Origin: Isoetes taiwanensis
Taxonomy: Eukaryota; Streptophyta; Lycopodiopsida; Isoetales; Isoetaceae
Direction: 5' to 3'
Assembly (NCBI GenBank): GCA_021234155.1
Contig: JAJEKV010000063.1
Coordinates: forward strand, 2,454,388-2,518,387
Length of the DNA: 64,000 bases
Part shown: one piece after another, positions 45,296 through 57,345 of the stretch
How the letters are laid out: the number at the start of each line of letters is the position of its first letter
How positions within the stretch are numbered: the first letter of the stretch is position 1
The notes under the pieces: model-generated
The model's database searches: none
What the model saw: only the letters and a program-made list of their open reading frames with translations
What the model was told of the DNA's origin: nothing
Translations under genes and position numbers: made by a program

Positions 45296-48200
45296 GACAA
45301 CATATATAAACATATAACTAACCCTTTCATATCTTGGCATGGCCCGTGGCCTCTTGAGGAGGTGGCAGCCGTAACCCGCGTCGGCAATCCGCCTTTGCCA
45401 CGTCATGGAGGGCATGGCCCTGCGTGCGTGATATGTTATTATTGCACTTTTCGCGAGGGTTAGGGTGCGGCCGAGTGCTTGCACCCTCTTCCTCTCCCCG
45501 TCCATTCTTCCTCCCTGTTTTCTCACGTCGGTCTTGAGCTCCCTGTTTCCTTAAGGCTTTTTTACCGATCAGGCGTCGATCAAACAGCCCGGCGATTCCG
45601 GTATACATCTTATGGCCAGCGGCTTGGTGTGATCGGGGGCCTTCCGGCCAGAAGTTCTCGCCTTAGCGGGTTCATTGTTGGCGGCGTTACCACGAGAAAA
45701 AAGTGAGGCCCTTTTTGTCTTTGCTTTTTAGTTTTACGTAAGTCTTTTGAGTGCATTTTTCTTATATTACATTGTTAGAGGCTCTTATTAATCCACGATA
45801 CAATTTCTGACGGCCCCAAATCCTTATTCACGCTTTGTCAACGACTATACCCACATGGAATCGAAGTCGGAAGCCTCCTCCTCATCCAACAAATCTTCGG
45901 GTATGTTTTTGTAATATCATACCCTTTTTTTAATCTCATTTTTTTCTTTGTTCTCACTTTTTTTCTGTCTTTGTTCTCCACTTTTCTCTGTTTTCTCATT
46001 AATCTTAATAATCTTTGTATTGTTTTACGTTTTTTGTTATCTTTTTCTTGCTTGTGGTTGAATTGAATACATTGTACATGCACAAGTGAGAATAGTGGTT
46101 ATAGTAACAACAAGCAGAGAAATCATCGGATCTTTGGTGTTAGGAAGTAAGATATTGCGAGCATTAGCAGAGAAAATAACTAGGAATGTCTTTCTCGGCA
46201 AAATTGAGAATAGGAATTTGCTTCCACGAATCTCCATTTCACAACTCCGCAGCAAATCCCGCTGCGAGGAGCATGCGGAAGAGTGGCGAGTTAGTTGAGA
46301 ATACTTCAACTTGCCAGCGGTCGGGGAAAGTAGGCCTTCTTCTCATTTCGCCCCGAGTGAGAACTTCTCGACTTTCATGGCGAGAGGAGAATGTACACTC
46401 ACGGGTTTGTTAGCAGGTTGAGGATTCTCGACTTCGCGATTCCGGGGATTACCGCGGCTACCCAATGTCTTCACATTCTTTAGAACCTGCTGCGGCCTTC
46501 TCGACTCGTGAGTTAGAGAATGTGACCTACTTATTATGGCTCTTTGGGTCGCGGGGTGCCTCGGCGACTAACCCTTCGAAGGTGCTGGCGCTTTCTCGAC
46601 TTCGTGAGTGAAGCCTTGACTCTAGTGCACTCGAGCTGGCCTGCGGCGGTCTCAACCACTCTCCTTCTATCTTCCTCGGACATTGCGAAGGGAAGTGGTT
46701 TTGGCTTGTCTGCGAGCCAACTCTGCTTCAACGAATTCTCATTATGTGTGGTGTTGTGGCCTCTGCCCAATCAAAGACCGTCTCCTTGAACCATCTTGGC
46801 CAGAATATTGCGAGAAGGGGATGGGCTCTCGATTGGGTGGAAACCTCGGCGACTAACCTGATTCTTGGCGCTTTCTTTCGACTTCGTGAGTCGAGAAGCA
46901 GCGGCTCTAGTGCACTCTAGAGCTGGCTGCGGGCAGTCTTAAACACTCTCCTTCTATCTTCCTCGGACATTGCGAGGGAAGTGTTTTTCTTGTCTGCTTG
47001 AGGCCAACTCTTAGCAACCCAATTCTCACAGTATTGTGAATGCGAGAATGCATGCATTCCGCGAGCTTCTTTGTATGCATTCTCGACTTCCTTGAGTGGG
47101 AATGCCTTACCAACCGGCACTCCATGTGTACTAGCAGGAGTTACGGATGGTTAAGGCATTCTCGACTTGCGGTCGGAAATGTAAACGAAGCCAAGCATTC
47201 TCACTTCGAAATTAGAGAATCCTTAACGACCAATTCTCATTAATGCGGTAGCGGTGGCCTCGACCCGGTCGAGTCACTCTCCTTGAACCATCTTCGTCCG
47301 AATAGTCTGCGAGGGGAGGGGCTCGGGCTGGGTGGAGGCCTCTACAAACAACCCGCGGGGAAACCACGAGAAGGAAGCCAAGGCTTGCATTCTCTACAAG
47401 TCTTTTGCACTTTCTATTCTCTGTTTTTAGTCCCAAGTGCCTCTAGCACATTGTCCCGAGCCACTCTCCTTGAACCATCTTCCTCGAATGTGAAGAGGAG
47501 TGGTTGGACAGAATGGAAACCCCCTCAGGCTAACTACAAGAGGATGCATTTGAACCCATCTCACGGGCCTTAGTCTAGCCTGATCTATGTACAACATTCC
47601 AAGTAAGCGGTCCATGGAAAAAAAAACAGGACCTATAGCGGGCTGTTCTTTACCCCCCGATCAATGTTTCCTTCTTAGAGCATCTCTCAACCTAGAGAGT
47701 AAATCATCTCTAGAAGGCGAGAAATTTGGACAAAGAAAGCTCTTGAATCCGTCGAGCTTATCAGCCCATTCCATTATTTAAACACATACGGCATGTTCTC
47801 TGGCTTGAAATAACATGGAAACATCTCTGAAACTCACCTCTTCACTTGCCCGAATTCCTTGGGCCCTTGTATCCGCGGATCCCATGACCTCACCGAGTCT
47901 TTGCTTCTTCGGGTCTCTTCAAGGTGTATTAGCATCTATTACTGCATATCCTTTGCGATTCTCGGCGTATCCCCTTTCCATGGCGCCCATGATGTAGGGG
48001 ATTCGAGGTGTCTGGCGGCTCCTCTCGGCTTCCTACCTTAGCTCGTGCTCATCGATCAATTCAAGCGCTTTGCAATAGGGCGGTCGGAGAAAAACACACA
48101 TATGCAAGGCTATTAGCGGCTTACTGCGTCGCGGCGCCATTCGGGAAATTAAATAGCGATCGATGATCCTCCCACCTCGAGTTCCCCAATGCGCGGGGAA

Positions 48201-48390
48201 GATAAACTACGCTCCACTCACTTAGTCCCTTGATGTGATTCAATTTCGAAATAGTGTTTGGGCGGGCTAAAGCCCGGCCCGTCTTGTACCCTTAGCCAGC
48301 TTTTTTCATAAATGATTGCATGTCCTTAACTTCAAATTAAAGAACAGCGCCCGATCTTTTTTACATGCAGTCCTAAAAACTCTAGCGGAG
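45296..48390. other. No recognised gene; GC-rich degenerate repeats
   Basis: A possible plus-strand first exon lies at 45855-45901 (M-E-S-K-S-E-A-S-S-S-S-N-K-S-S-G, then GTATGT), but I cannot link it to further exons. From about 46300 the sequence repeats TTCTCGACTTCGTGAG, GTGCACTC(G/T)AG and CACTCTCCTTCTATCTTCC in units of about 280-300 bp (46589, 46870), with weaker versions near 47270 and 47460. Open frames here are short and frame-broken. Confidence 0.45.
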
Positions 48391-49140
48391 AAGGAAACTT
48401 AATTTCTGAGTCGTCCGGCGGATGAGGGCATATAGAAATGACTCCGTCCAAGAAGCGGGAGGGGAGGATATGCTTACGCGGCCCGACAAGAAGAAGAAGA
48501 CAAACACCGGGTGAGCTCGGGGGTTTTTGTATTGTCGGAATACCTTAACGATCATCCGTTCTTCTTGCGGCATTCACCTCGGACTCACGGTGATCAGTGG
48601 CGAACTCCATTCTTTGTCATCGAGGACCGAGAATGAGCTTCTTGAAACAATGGCCATTCTTGGTGGTATGTCGAGGGTATCGACAAGTGGGAAGGAGAAA
48701 GATCTGTTTCTACACCAAAGGGACAAGAAGAGCTCGGGAGACAAGTACAAGAAAATCGGTGTTGTGCTCTCTCCGAATCTAGCATGGTCCGAAGCATTTG
48801 ACACTACATGTCGAGGGTACTTGGAAGAGTAAGTTCTATCGCACCAAAAATTGGCGGTTTCAAATTATTCTCACTCTTCCATGAGCAAGGCTAAACACTT
48901 AAAAAAGGCGGCGCCTTTAAATTATGTCGACCTTGGGTGGAAGGATGCGGAAGGGATGAAGGAGGAACCTAACATCCGGGGAGCTTGGTATGGAGATTTT
49001 CGGTCGGGAAAAGCATTTCCAGCTCTGGGGGAACTTCATCTCTTCTTTGAAGACTCTAACACTCTGCAGTGGGGAATATTTGGAGTTCATACAAAAAGTC
49101 CACCAAAACAAAGAAAGGGATGGGGATGACACCACCGCGG
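48391..49140 (+). other. Unidentified exon-like segments, plus strand
   Basis: Plus-strand coding-like pieces: P-D-K-K-K-K-T-N-T-G before GTGAGC (48512); Y-L-N-D-H-P-F-F-L-R-H-S, W-R-T-P-F-F-V-I-E-D-R-E; a frame change, then K-K-I-G-V-V-L-S-P-N-L-A-W-S-E-A-F-D before GTAAGT (48829); then N-Y-V-D-L-G-W-K-D-A-E-G-M and N-I-R-G-A-W-Y-G-D-F. Splice-donor-like sites suggest a real multi-exon gene, but single-base frame breaks accumulate toward 49.3 kb. No family recognised. Confidence 0.35.
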
Positions 49141-49256
49141 GAGGAGTCGGATAGCCAAGGAGAGCGAATATGGTGGAAGCTCCCCAGGCCTCGATCCGGA
49201 TGGTCGGTCGGGTTCTCGGAGAGGCCTGCGAAGAAATGGGCGTCTGGCTACCGATT

Positions 49257-49370
49257 ATTATCCGTTAGGGGAATATCACACAGAAACGCTGCTGGACATT
49301 AGGCGGCTGAAGGTTTGCGGAGATGCGGAGTCTGTGTCAGCGGCAGCGTGTGATATTCCCGGCGGATAAT
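49257..49370. repeat. Turning point of a giant inverted repeat
   Basis: ATTATCCGTTAGGGGAATAT with CACAC on the left (49257-49281) is mirrored by GTGTGATATTCCC and GGATAAT on the right (49348-49370). The symmetry centre is near 49314 and there is no spacer. Left of the centre the sequence reads as normal plant DNA. To the right it reads as a degraded reverse complement, for example CCCCATCTTTATTTTTGGTG near 49453 against the complement of about 49130-49095. Confidence 0.85.
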
Positions 49371-51164
49371 ACTGACACTCCTGCAATAACTATCTGTCAA
49401 CTGAAGTCGACCGCCATCGTGCTCGCTATCGCTGTTTCGTGTCATCATCCCCATCTTTATTTTTGGTGAACGTCTTATGAGCTAACTGCGGCGAAATCTT
49501 CTTACGTGACTCCCGTCAACCAAGCGATTTTCCACGGAGCTGCAGCTCTTGCTCTCACACAGCTGTTAGCACTCGCTCCTCACTGAATAACTCACCCGAA
49601 ATTACGACGAATTTAAGCCGACTTCCGGAAGAAGTGAAATATTTAGCCGCCCGAAATTTGGTGTGATATTTACGTCCCCGCTCATTGTCAGCTCTTCATA
49701 CAGCGGCGGCACCGGTAGCAGGAAAGCAGATGCTGCCAGCCGACTGCCTCATACCACCAATACGTGGCCAGCTGCTCCGTCCTCATTGACGAAAGGCGGA
49801 GACCGACACGTCTGATGAAGATAGAAGGTAATCTTTGCAAGCAGATGAATAAATTAAAATATTACATTTAATAAAACACCAGCGCATTGCTGGCATCGCT
49901 TCGTCTTCCTGCCTGCGTAAAGCAGAACGACCGTAAATTTCCTCGCGCGTGTGGTACGACTGCATCAAGATGGTGATGCTGAGCTGAGATTAGAACGTCG
50001 TTATGGCGGGGCTGATGCGACACGATCGTAACGCCAGCACCTGTTTGAGGTAGTCATCCAGCAGGCGTGATTTACTGGCGTGCGTGAGCTGGCCGAAGAA
50101 GATCATGAAGCTGTGCTTTTAAAGGGGCTAACGCGCTTGTGCTTTAATAGCGCATGTTTGGCGGTGATAGATGGAAGCAGGCGGTTGCTGCCGGAAACTC
50201 GCTGAGATAGCAGCGGCGATGCGATGCAAATAGCGAATAACTGGCGACGGCAAAGGCTTCAACTGCTGGTCGTGGCGAAAAACTGGCGTGGCGGTGATTC
50301 GAAAGATATATATTTAAACATGCGGCGCTCGTATATGTTTAAACTCAGGCGATAACTTCGGCGATTCGTGTTTCTGTCGGCGTTTCTCGGCAAATTCTGG
50401 AGACGAAGACTTTACGACAACTTGACAGATGGGAATGCGGCGATTCGTTACTGGTATTTTTCATGAATGATATTGCATAGATACATTTGGGAAGCTAGAG
50501 CCGAAGATAACACGATTTCCATCTTATGGTGAGCCTCCACCTGGCCAGAACGCCGCATAACGCTTGTATTGAGAAAATGGCCGAAAAACTTCCGAAGACC
50601 GCCGGAGGAAGGCTGCAGCGAAATACCTTGTAACTCCTGCAATAATTTCCACAGCCAGACCAGCCCAGCGAAACCTCCACCGGTCCGAGCACTCCCCGCC
50701 GCACCTGCGGCAATAACCCGAAACATTCCCAGCTGAAGTAGGCTGCGGTGCGAAGGCAGGCGGCCGACTGGCGGTGGTAGCGGCCTGATCTGCATTCGAC
50801 TTCATGAGTGGGGAATGCTGTGGGAACTTCCGGGACCCAGCCACTGAATAACGCGACGGGGCTTTCGGCGGGCGGCGTGCGCCGTGCTTCTGTGGAGATG
50901 CGGCCGATGACCGCGAGGCGTGGAGTTGTGACTTAGCGACTGATGAAACGCTTTCGCTAAAATGTCGAAGTGAGGAGAGTGTTGCGTGTCTGCAGTGAAG
51001 TGCACTAAGGAGCTGGTTTTCGCGGGGCGGCGGCAACGGCAACGTGGTTGAGTAGAAGACTCCGCAATGAGCCCATCCCCTTAAGCCAATATTCGGCGGC
51101 GTCGAGGCCAGTATTGAGTAGGCCGACAGTGGAGTTGCCGTGGCTTTGTGACGGTCAAAACCAC

Positions 51165-51264
51165 NNNNNNNNNNNNNNNNNNNNNNNNNNNNNNNNNNNN
51201 NNNNNNNNNNNNNNNNNNNNNNNNNNNNNNNNNNNNNNNNNNNNNNNNNNNNNNNNNNNNNNNN
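51165..51264. other. Assembly gap, 100 N
   Basis: Exactly 100 N, the usual placeholder for a gap of unknown size. Compared with the left arm, roughly 2 kb appears to be missing between about 49.5 and 53.4 kb, beyond the general shortening of the copy. Confidence 0.99.
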
Positions 51265-52999
51265 TTCCTTCGCGAGGAAAATGCATTGGCTGGCTCTGCG
51301 CGAGGCGACTTCGAGGTGCGCTGGCGTTTCACTCGCGGTCGAAAAGGTGGTTGTCGGCGAGGCGCGGCTACAAGCATTGAGGGCTTATCATTCTGGAACT
51401 CGCGGTCGGCGGAAAATGGCCGGTAGGCTGTCGGCGGAAATACGGTCGAGAATCCTCGGCACGCCAACGCGGTCGGTAGCCGCTCCTCTGCCAGCGGTCG
51501 GTTCGACTGCATGTCGGCGGTGGCAGCTGGTGACAACTGTACTCTGTCTCTGCGTGTGGTGAAAATGGAGGCCACGTGACATTCTGTGCGAATTTAACTG
51601 TTGAGCATTTTACATTACAGACCCGTTAATGCTGCAATATCACTAACACCATCGATAATTCTCATTACTACGCTGCTATTGCGTAACACAGCATTCAACT
51701 GCCAGCGAAAAGACCAACAGCGGCAGCCAGGCCAGCCAGGTAATGAGAAAAGCGAAGTGAAGGCGATGCGAAAAGTGGGCGCGATGAGACCAGGGCAGCG
51801 ATCAAAACGCTGCAGAAGGCTGGCGAGATGAAGACTTAGGCACCCATTTGTGAGCGAGTTATGAATATTTATTAAGTAGTTAATAAAACGCCAATAACGA
51901 TATGAAAAATACGCTGGAAGCACCGCGGCGTAGCGACACAGGCACTCACTGTGCCGGTGGCGCTCGCTGTGTTTAGCGTACCGGCGTGGCGTGCTGATAT
52001 CGGTGGCTGTCTCAGACCTGGCCGGTTTGATAGACCTGAAAAATGTTGGAAGGTGGAGTGCAGGCCGCCGGTAAGGTGCAATGCGTGTGAATGATGTAGT
52101 CCCGGCACGCATTTGCGACGAGAAGAAACGCGTAAAGGTTAATTATTTGGAAGACTGGTTGCCGTTACGCCGCGTGGCCTGCCGATTCCCGTGAACTGTG
52201 AAGAATGACGGAAGGCGAAGGCGGCTCTTTGAGTTGGCGATGGCTATAGAAGTTGATACATGATAAGAACTTTCAGTATTGCATTATTGGCACTGAGTAT
52301 TTAGCTTCGGTTGAATGGCCCGAATAGGCATTACACGCAGAATGGTGATACTGCAGAGGTAACCCTGCTGACTGCCCGAAGGCGCCACGGCGGCACGTGG
52401 TGACCGATAAACGTCGCTGATCTGAGAAGAGCTATGGTATTTCATAAAGGCGATAACTGGCGTTTAAATATTAGAAGGATGAAGAAACAATGACGCCGGC
52501 AAAGCACGAATTTCAGGGACGGAAACTAGACGCGATTGCTGCAATGGACCGACACCACGTCGCGGCGTCACAGCCATTGGGCGACTTCAGGGCACTCGCG
52601 GTAAGGAATTTAACGCCCGCCAGTAGTATGGTTGAGGCCGACTGCAGAGACTCTTTGGGAAGCAGAGGGCACGCGTAATGCGCACGAGCACCTGAAGCAA
52701 ATACTCATTTAACGTGACCACGCTGTCTCAATCTATGCCCCTGATAGAAGGTGAAACGGCGATGACGTATTTTGCGTGTTGCCGCAGCACTGTCGAGATG
52801 AGTCGCTCCATCCTGAAAGCTTCTTTGGAGGTAGGCATAACTGTAATCACATTTCGGCAGTTATGAGCGCTGCTGGGCGTAATCTACAACCGTTCTCAAA
52901 GTACTGGCCTGCATTCAGCGAGAATACACGCTGCATCCGCTGAAAAGAAAAGGAATGACAGTAAGGCTGTTAGAGATCGCCGAAACAATATCGCCAATG

Positions 53000-54430
53000 G
53001 CATTATTATTAGCGATTGAGCTGGGCGGTGCATACGGTATGAAGCCAGATGGACCGCGAACTTTGCCGAAGCCGTCCTTTAGCGTTGTCAGGAGCGGCGT
53101 GTAATGGCACATGATGTAGGCAGAACATATGATAGACTGTGCTTGATGGAAGATCGAAACCATAACAACTTTTCAGAAGTGCTTTACTGAAAGAGATGCG
53201 TAGAAATTCGCCGACACCCATTTGGGCTTTGACAGATGATCTTTGTTCCGCAGGCGGTGAAAAACCATCAGATACGCTCAGAGAGGGCTTGAATGACACG
53301 CCGATTGAACAGCATTGAGCTACTGGAATGAATGGGCTGAGACATCGCCGCGGCGGCGATGACCGAAAGTTGTGGTGAATTCATGATGGGGCAGGCATAC
53401 GCTGTTGATGAATTGCTTTGAACTTTCTTCCGCCCAGCACCGAAGCGACGCGAACTATGGATGTGTTTGAGCACAGCAATGGCTTGATGAACGAGGTGGA
53501 AATGTACGCGGAATGAACATTGGTACAGCGCCAGTCAGTTTTTGAGGACAGAATGCAAATATAATGAGCAATAACACGTGTCGGTATTGACGTTAACGGT
53601 AATTCTCATTCTAAAGAGCGACCGTCACCTCCCTTCCGTCAGGCTTTCAGCGGTGAGCATCAGGGCTCACGCGCCAGATGACTACTCACTCTTAGAAAAA
53701 ATGGAAATGGACTCCCTAATCAGTATCTTAAGCGAGCGTGTAATGAAAGAGTAGAAGGCGGGGTTCTGCCGGTGAAATGAAGGAGGAGTTCTCCAGATGC
53801 CAACGCGTCAAAATGCTTTCGCAAAAACGGGCTTTGTGAAGTAGGCGCACCAGCGAATATTTGATAACTGCGGTGAATCCAGTCAGAAGGGCCCTTTATT
53901 AACTGGCTCAAACACGTGAAGAACTGTCCCAATATGGTTGAAGTGTGGGCACCCATAAAATGAAGGTAGATGCTGGAGGCCAAGGCCAGGCCCGACAGCG
54001 GCGAGCTTGTACAACGTGGCTGAGAAGGTGAGGCAATGCCGACCCTGAGGTGAGTGGAATGTTGTGGTCATCAGACCATTAAAATTTCTGGTGAAAACAT
54101 GAACAACATCTTGTGTGGGGTCAATGAGAGTTTAACTTTCTTTCAGCAGTGTTTGTAGGAGATTTATGAGGGAAAGGCTAGTAGCAATGTATTGTTAGCC
54201 GTGATAATTCGAAACGTCAGTCATTTCATTTTGGGTCATTACAAATTCGAGATTTCTCACTGCCTCATCGGGGTGGATCTATCGCGGCGAAGGAAGATAT
54301 AGATGGTATTTAGGCCGGTTGATATGAACTTTGGTTTGTCAGAGCGTTAACAGAACACTGAAATGAGCAGACATTGATTTGACAGCACGGGATCAACACT
54401 GGCAATCACAAAAGATTAGCGGTGCTATAA
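53000..54430 (+). other. Degraded inverted image of the DUF7869-type gene and its downstream frame
   Basis: The strand opposite to the original carries recognisable but indel-ridden matches: CTATGGATGTGTTTGAGAGC-like sequence near 53455, CTTGATG(A)GATGAGGTG-like near 53490, GTGGATCTATC near 54274, and CCTATAATCAAACAC-like near 54427. No frame is conserved. Confidence 0.6.
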
Positions 54431-56589
54431 TCAAACGCGGTAGCTGTGAACGGCAATCGGCAGAATGACAATCGCCAGTGGATTGACATTGATAACAAAA
54501 TAACCAGCGACACTGGTGCCTCGATCAAAAATACAGCATTGGTCAGCCTATGATGATTTTAAGCAGAGGTATGAGCATAATATGGCTATGAGATGGCGAT
54601 GCATTGAGCTTTAGATAAACAGCGACGTAAAACACGCTGAAATGCAGGCATATTGTTCCCTTAGCACATTGGGAGCTGTGATGACACATATTCATAATAA
54701 ATGGCGTCGCCAAATTTAGGGTTCTATTGCGCAAATGTGCAATACGTTGACAGCAAATTCTTCAGTACGACGTCATCTATGTAGCAACGTACGGCTGGCG
54801 TGAGTTATTTATTACATTTAATTTCGAATGATGATTGTATTGGGGCGAACGGCGTACTGTATATCAGCAAAAACTTGATTGATATTTACGAAATGAGAGC
54901 GATCAATTGCAGAGGTATGATATGAAGGAAAGTGTTGGTATAATATTAATTGTGAGTATGCGGTGTCATGTTACGATAACCATTATTACATATACGGTAA
55001 CTGCAGCATGGGCACAAATGGTAATACTGTCTTCTCATTAATTAGCTTAAGCTATTGTGAGATTACACTAGTATTTCACAGGTTGAATATTGACACAAGA
55101 TGGCTTAACACTTGGCTCCAACATTATTAAGCCGTAACAAAAGGTGGGAAGAATGCTTTGAATCGACGGCGTGTTCGCAATTATATGAACCGTCGCGTGG
55201 TAAAATAAATAAGCGTGGCTGAAATTAACCAGGCTGATTCACGACCGAATGCCCGAGGCCGGCGACAACAGAATTCTTTATATTTAACTGCAGTACCATT
55301 GGCGCAATGGGCTGACTTATGCATTGGCGCAATAATATCACTCGCCAACCATTGGTATAGTATCAATATTTCAACTACATGAAATCCCGAAGACGGACAG
55401 TCTGGGCTAATATTTATCAGGCGCAGTAAACATCATTTGTTACTTACGAATATCGATGATAATGCCTCATTAACCATAGCCTTTATATGGCTGTGGTGAC
55501 CATCCCCATGAATCTATTATTTTACTGGCGCGCAGCAGTCACCGGCTGCAGTAATCACATGTTTGCGTAAGGGCGTTAAGCCACTCATCTGCCACTAAAT
55601 GGCACAAATCGCCCCAAATGTCAAAAGGCAGCAAGTGTTCAGAAATAAATGCAGAAATTGGCTAAATGATACCCGCTGGTACTTTGATGCAGAACATATT
55701 GTTCATCTTTGATTTTATAGGCGCTAAGCAAAACGGCCAGCATAAACTTTATTGAAGGTGATGAATGAGCAATGGTTTATGAAAACTTACGATATATGCT
55801 GTTATAAGGTTATATACGAAAAGCGGTAAAGCTTCTTCGGCTTCGCTGTGTTAACCATCTTTGGCCGCCTAAATATAGCTGAGGCGTGTCATGCTGTTGA
55901 AATTGATGGACAGGAAAACAGGTTTTGTACGGCAATGAGGTATAAGCTACGAGCCTAAAATTTAGTCATGAACGGCGTCGTTTTTATTTTTCATGCTATT
56001 TGCTTTCCAGCCGGAAAGCTGAGAGCTGCAAATGAACTTTCGTACTGTTCTGGGCCAGCGGTATGGCGCCCATCTGCGACAACAACGTCATACTGGTATT
56101 ATTCATTCCCCGTAAATGCTGGCGGCCCGTTGAACGGCAAAGTGTAGTTTAAAGTTCGCCAATATGTGATTGAAACTGAAATACGAAATTTCCCATATAT
56201 ATATGGTAAATGCAAAATTTCCATATTCTGGCACAATTACTGCTAAGAAATGTCGAGGTCACGAGAAGATCATCCCAGAATTAGTAGATTCGAGATCGAG
56301 GTTTAAGGTAGATTCCGAAGATAGTCCCCGCGAGCCAGCACGCTGCATGATTCCATGAGTAAACCCATTTTGGACGAAAAAGACCTTTAGGGCTGCGACT
56401 CGGCATATTTCGTGCTGCTCTTCCGTAATCGGAATTAATCTTGATACGGGCGAGACGCGCAGTACTTCGTGAAAAAATGGCTATGCGAGGTAACGTATGT
56501 CGAAAACACAGAAAGTCGAAAATCACCTTAATTGTGACAAAAGAAAGAACAAGCCAATTGCTGATAGAAACGAACTGTGAAACTTTGAA

Positions 56590-57345
56590 AAACAGAATTT
56601 AAGTGTTTCACCTAATTTATAAATAAACGGCACTCTACTCGGAATAAACGTAAAATGGCGGCAATGTTGTTTTGCTCTTGACCTGTTGATCCGAAAGCGG
56701 GCGAGCTGAAGCCCAATAAGCAGAGCGGGAAGGTAGCCTGACCGCAGATATGTGTTGTAATATGAAATGAGGTACTGAATCCTGCTGCTCCCGAAATTGC
56801 CGAAGGTAACACTATCTCTTCTGCTTAACCGGCAATCCCAGCAGCTTCATTACTGAAGTCGCTTCGCTTGCTGCTATCATTGGCGAGGCCACTTCCGGCA
56901 GCCGATAAAAAGCGAAACTCGCAGCATTCTTCAGCAGCTGGTAAGCAATTCTTTTGTTGGGTACACAAACCAATGCTGACTGTTAATGACAACATGGCAG
57001 CCGGCAGCGGAAAGCAAAGCTTTATTATGAAGAGAACACTTCAGCTATAAATGTGACCGAAACAGCACCATTTACTACTGCAAATGCAACACGGCACGAA
57101 ACACATTTAGAACGCGGCACAATATTAACAGCAGATACTGGCGAGATACGCTGCTCATTCAGGCTTTATTGATGAATGCAAAAGCACCCTTCCGGTTCAG
57201 TTCATCACCAGCCTTGATTGAGATAAGACTGGATGGCTGTCATCGGTGAATGTGACGAAATACGCGCGAATAATCAGATTGGTGTACGGAAGCCTGCAAC
57301 AACAGAGGCAGGTGGTATCTGGCGGCAACATAGGGCCAGCCAGCA
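56590..57345 (+). other. Degraded inverted image of the chitinase gene
   Basis: TTTAAGTGTTTCACCTA at 56598 matches the complement of 38890-38871. ATGGCGGCAATG at 56654 corresponds to the chitinase start codon, and TGTTGATCCGAAAGCGGGC near 56684 to its signal-peptide region. Sequence near 57315-57400 (GGCGGCAACAT, GACCAGTCATATAATAAAT) corresponds to the 3' end. Indels every few bases destroy all frames, so this should not be read as a second chitinase gene. Confidence 0.82.

Noticed and set aside
49400-54000. Bacterial contamination, suggested by GCGGCG-rich sequence around 49.4-54 kb
   Set aside because: No bacterial gene is readable, and landmarks within it match the reverse complement of left-arm plant sequence. 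The extra GC-rich insertions look like read errors.
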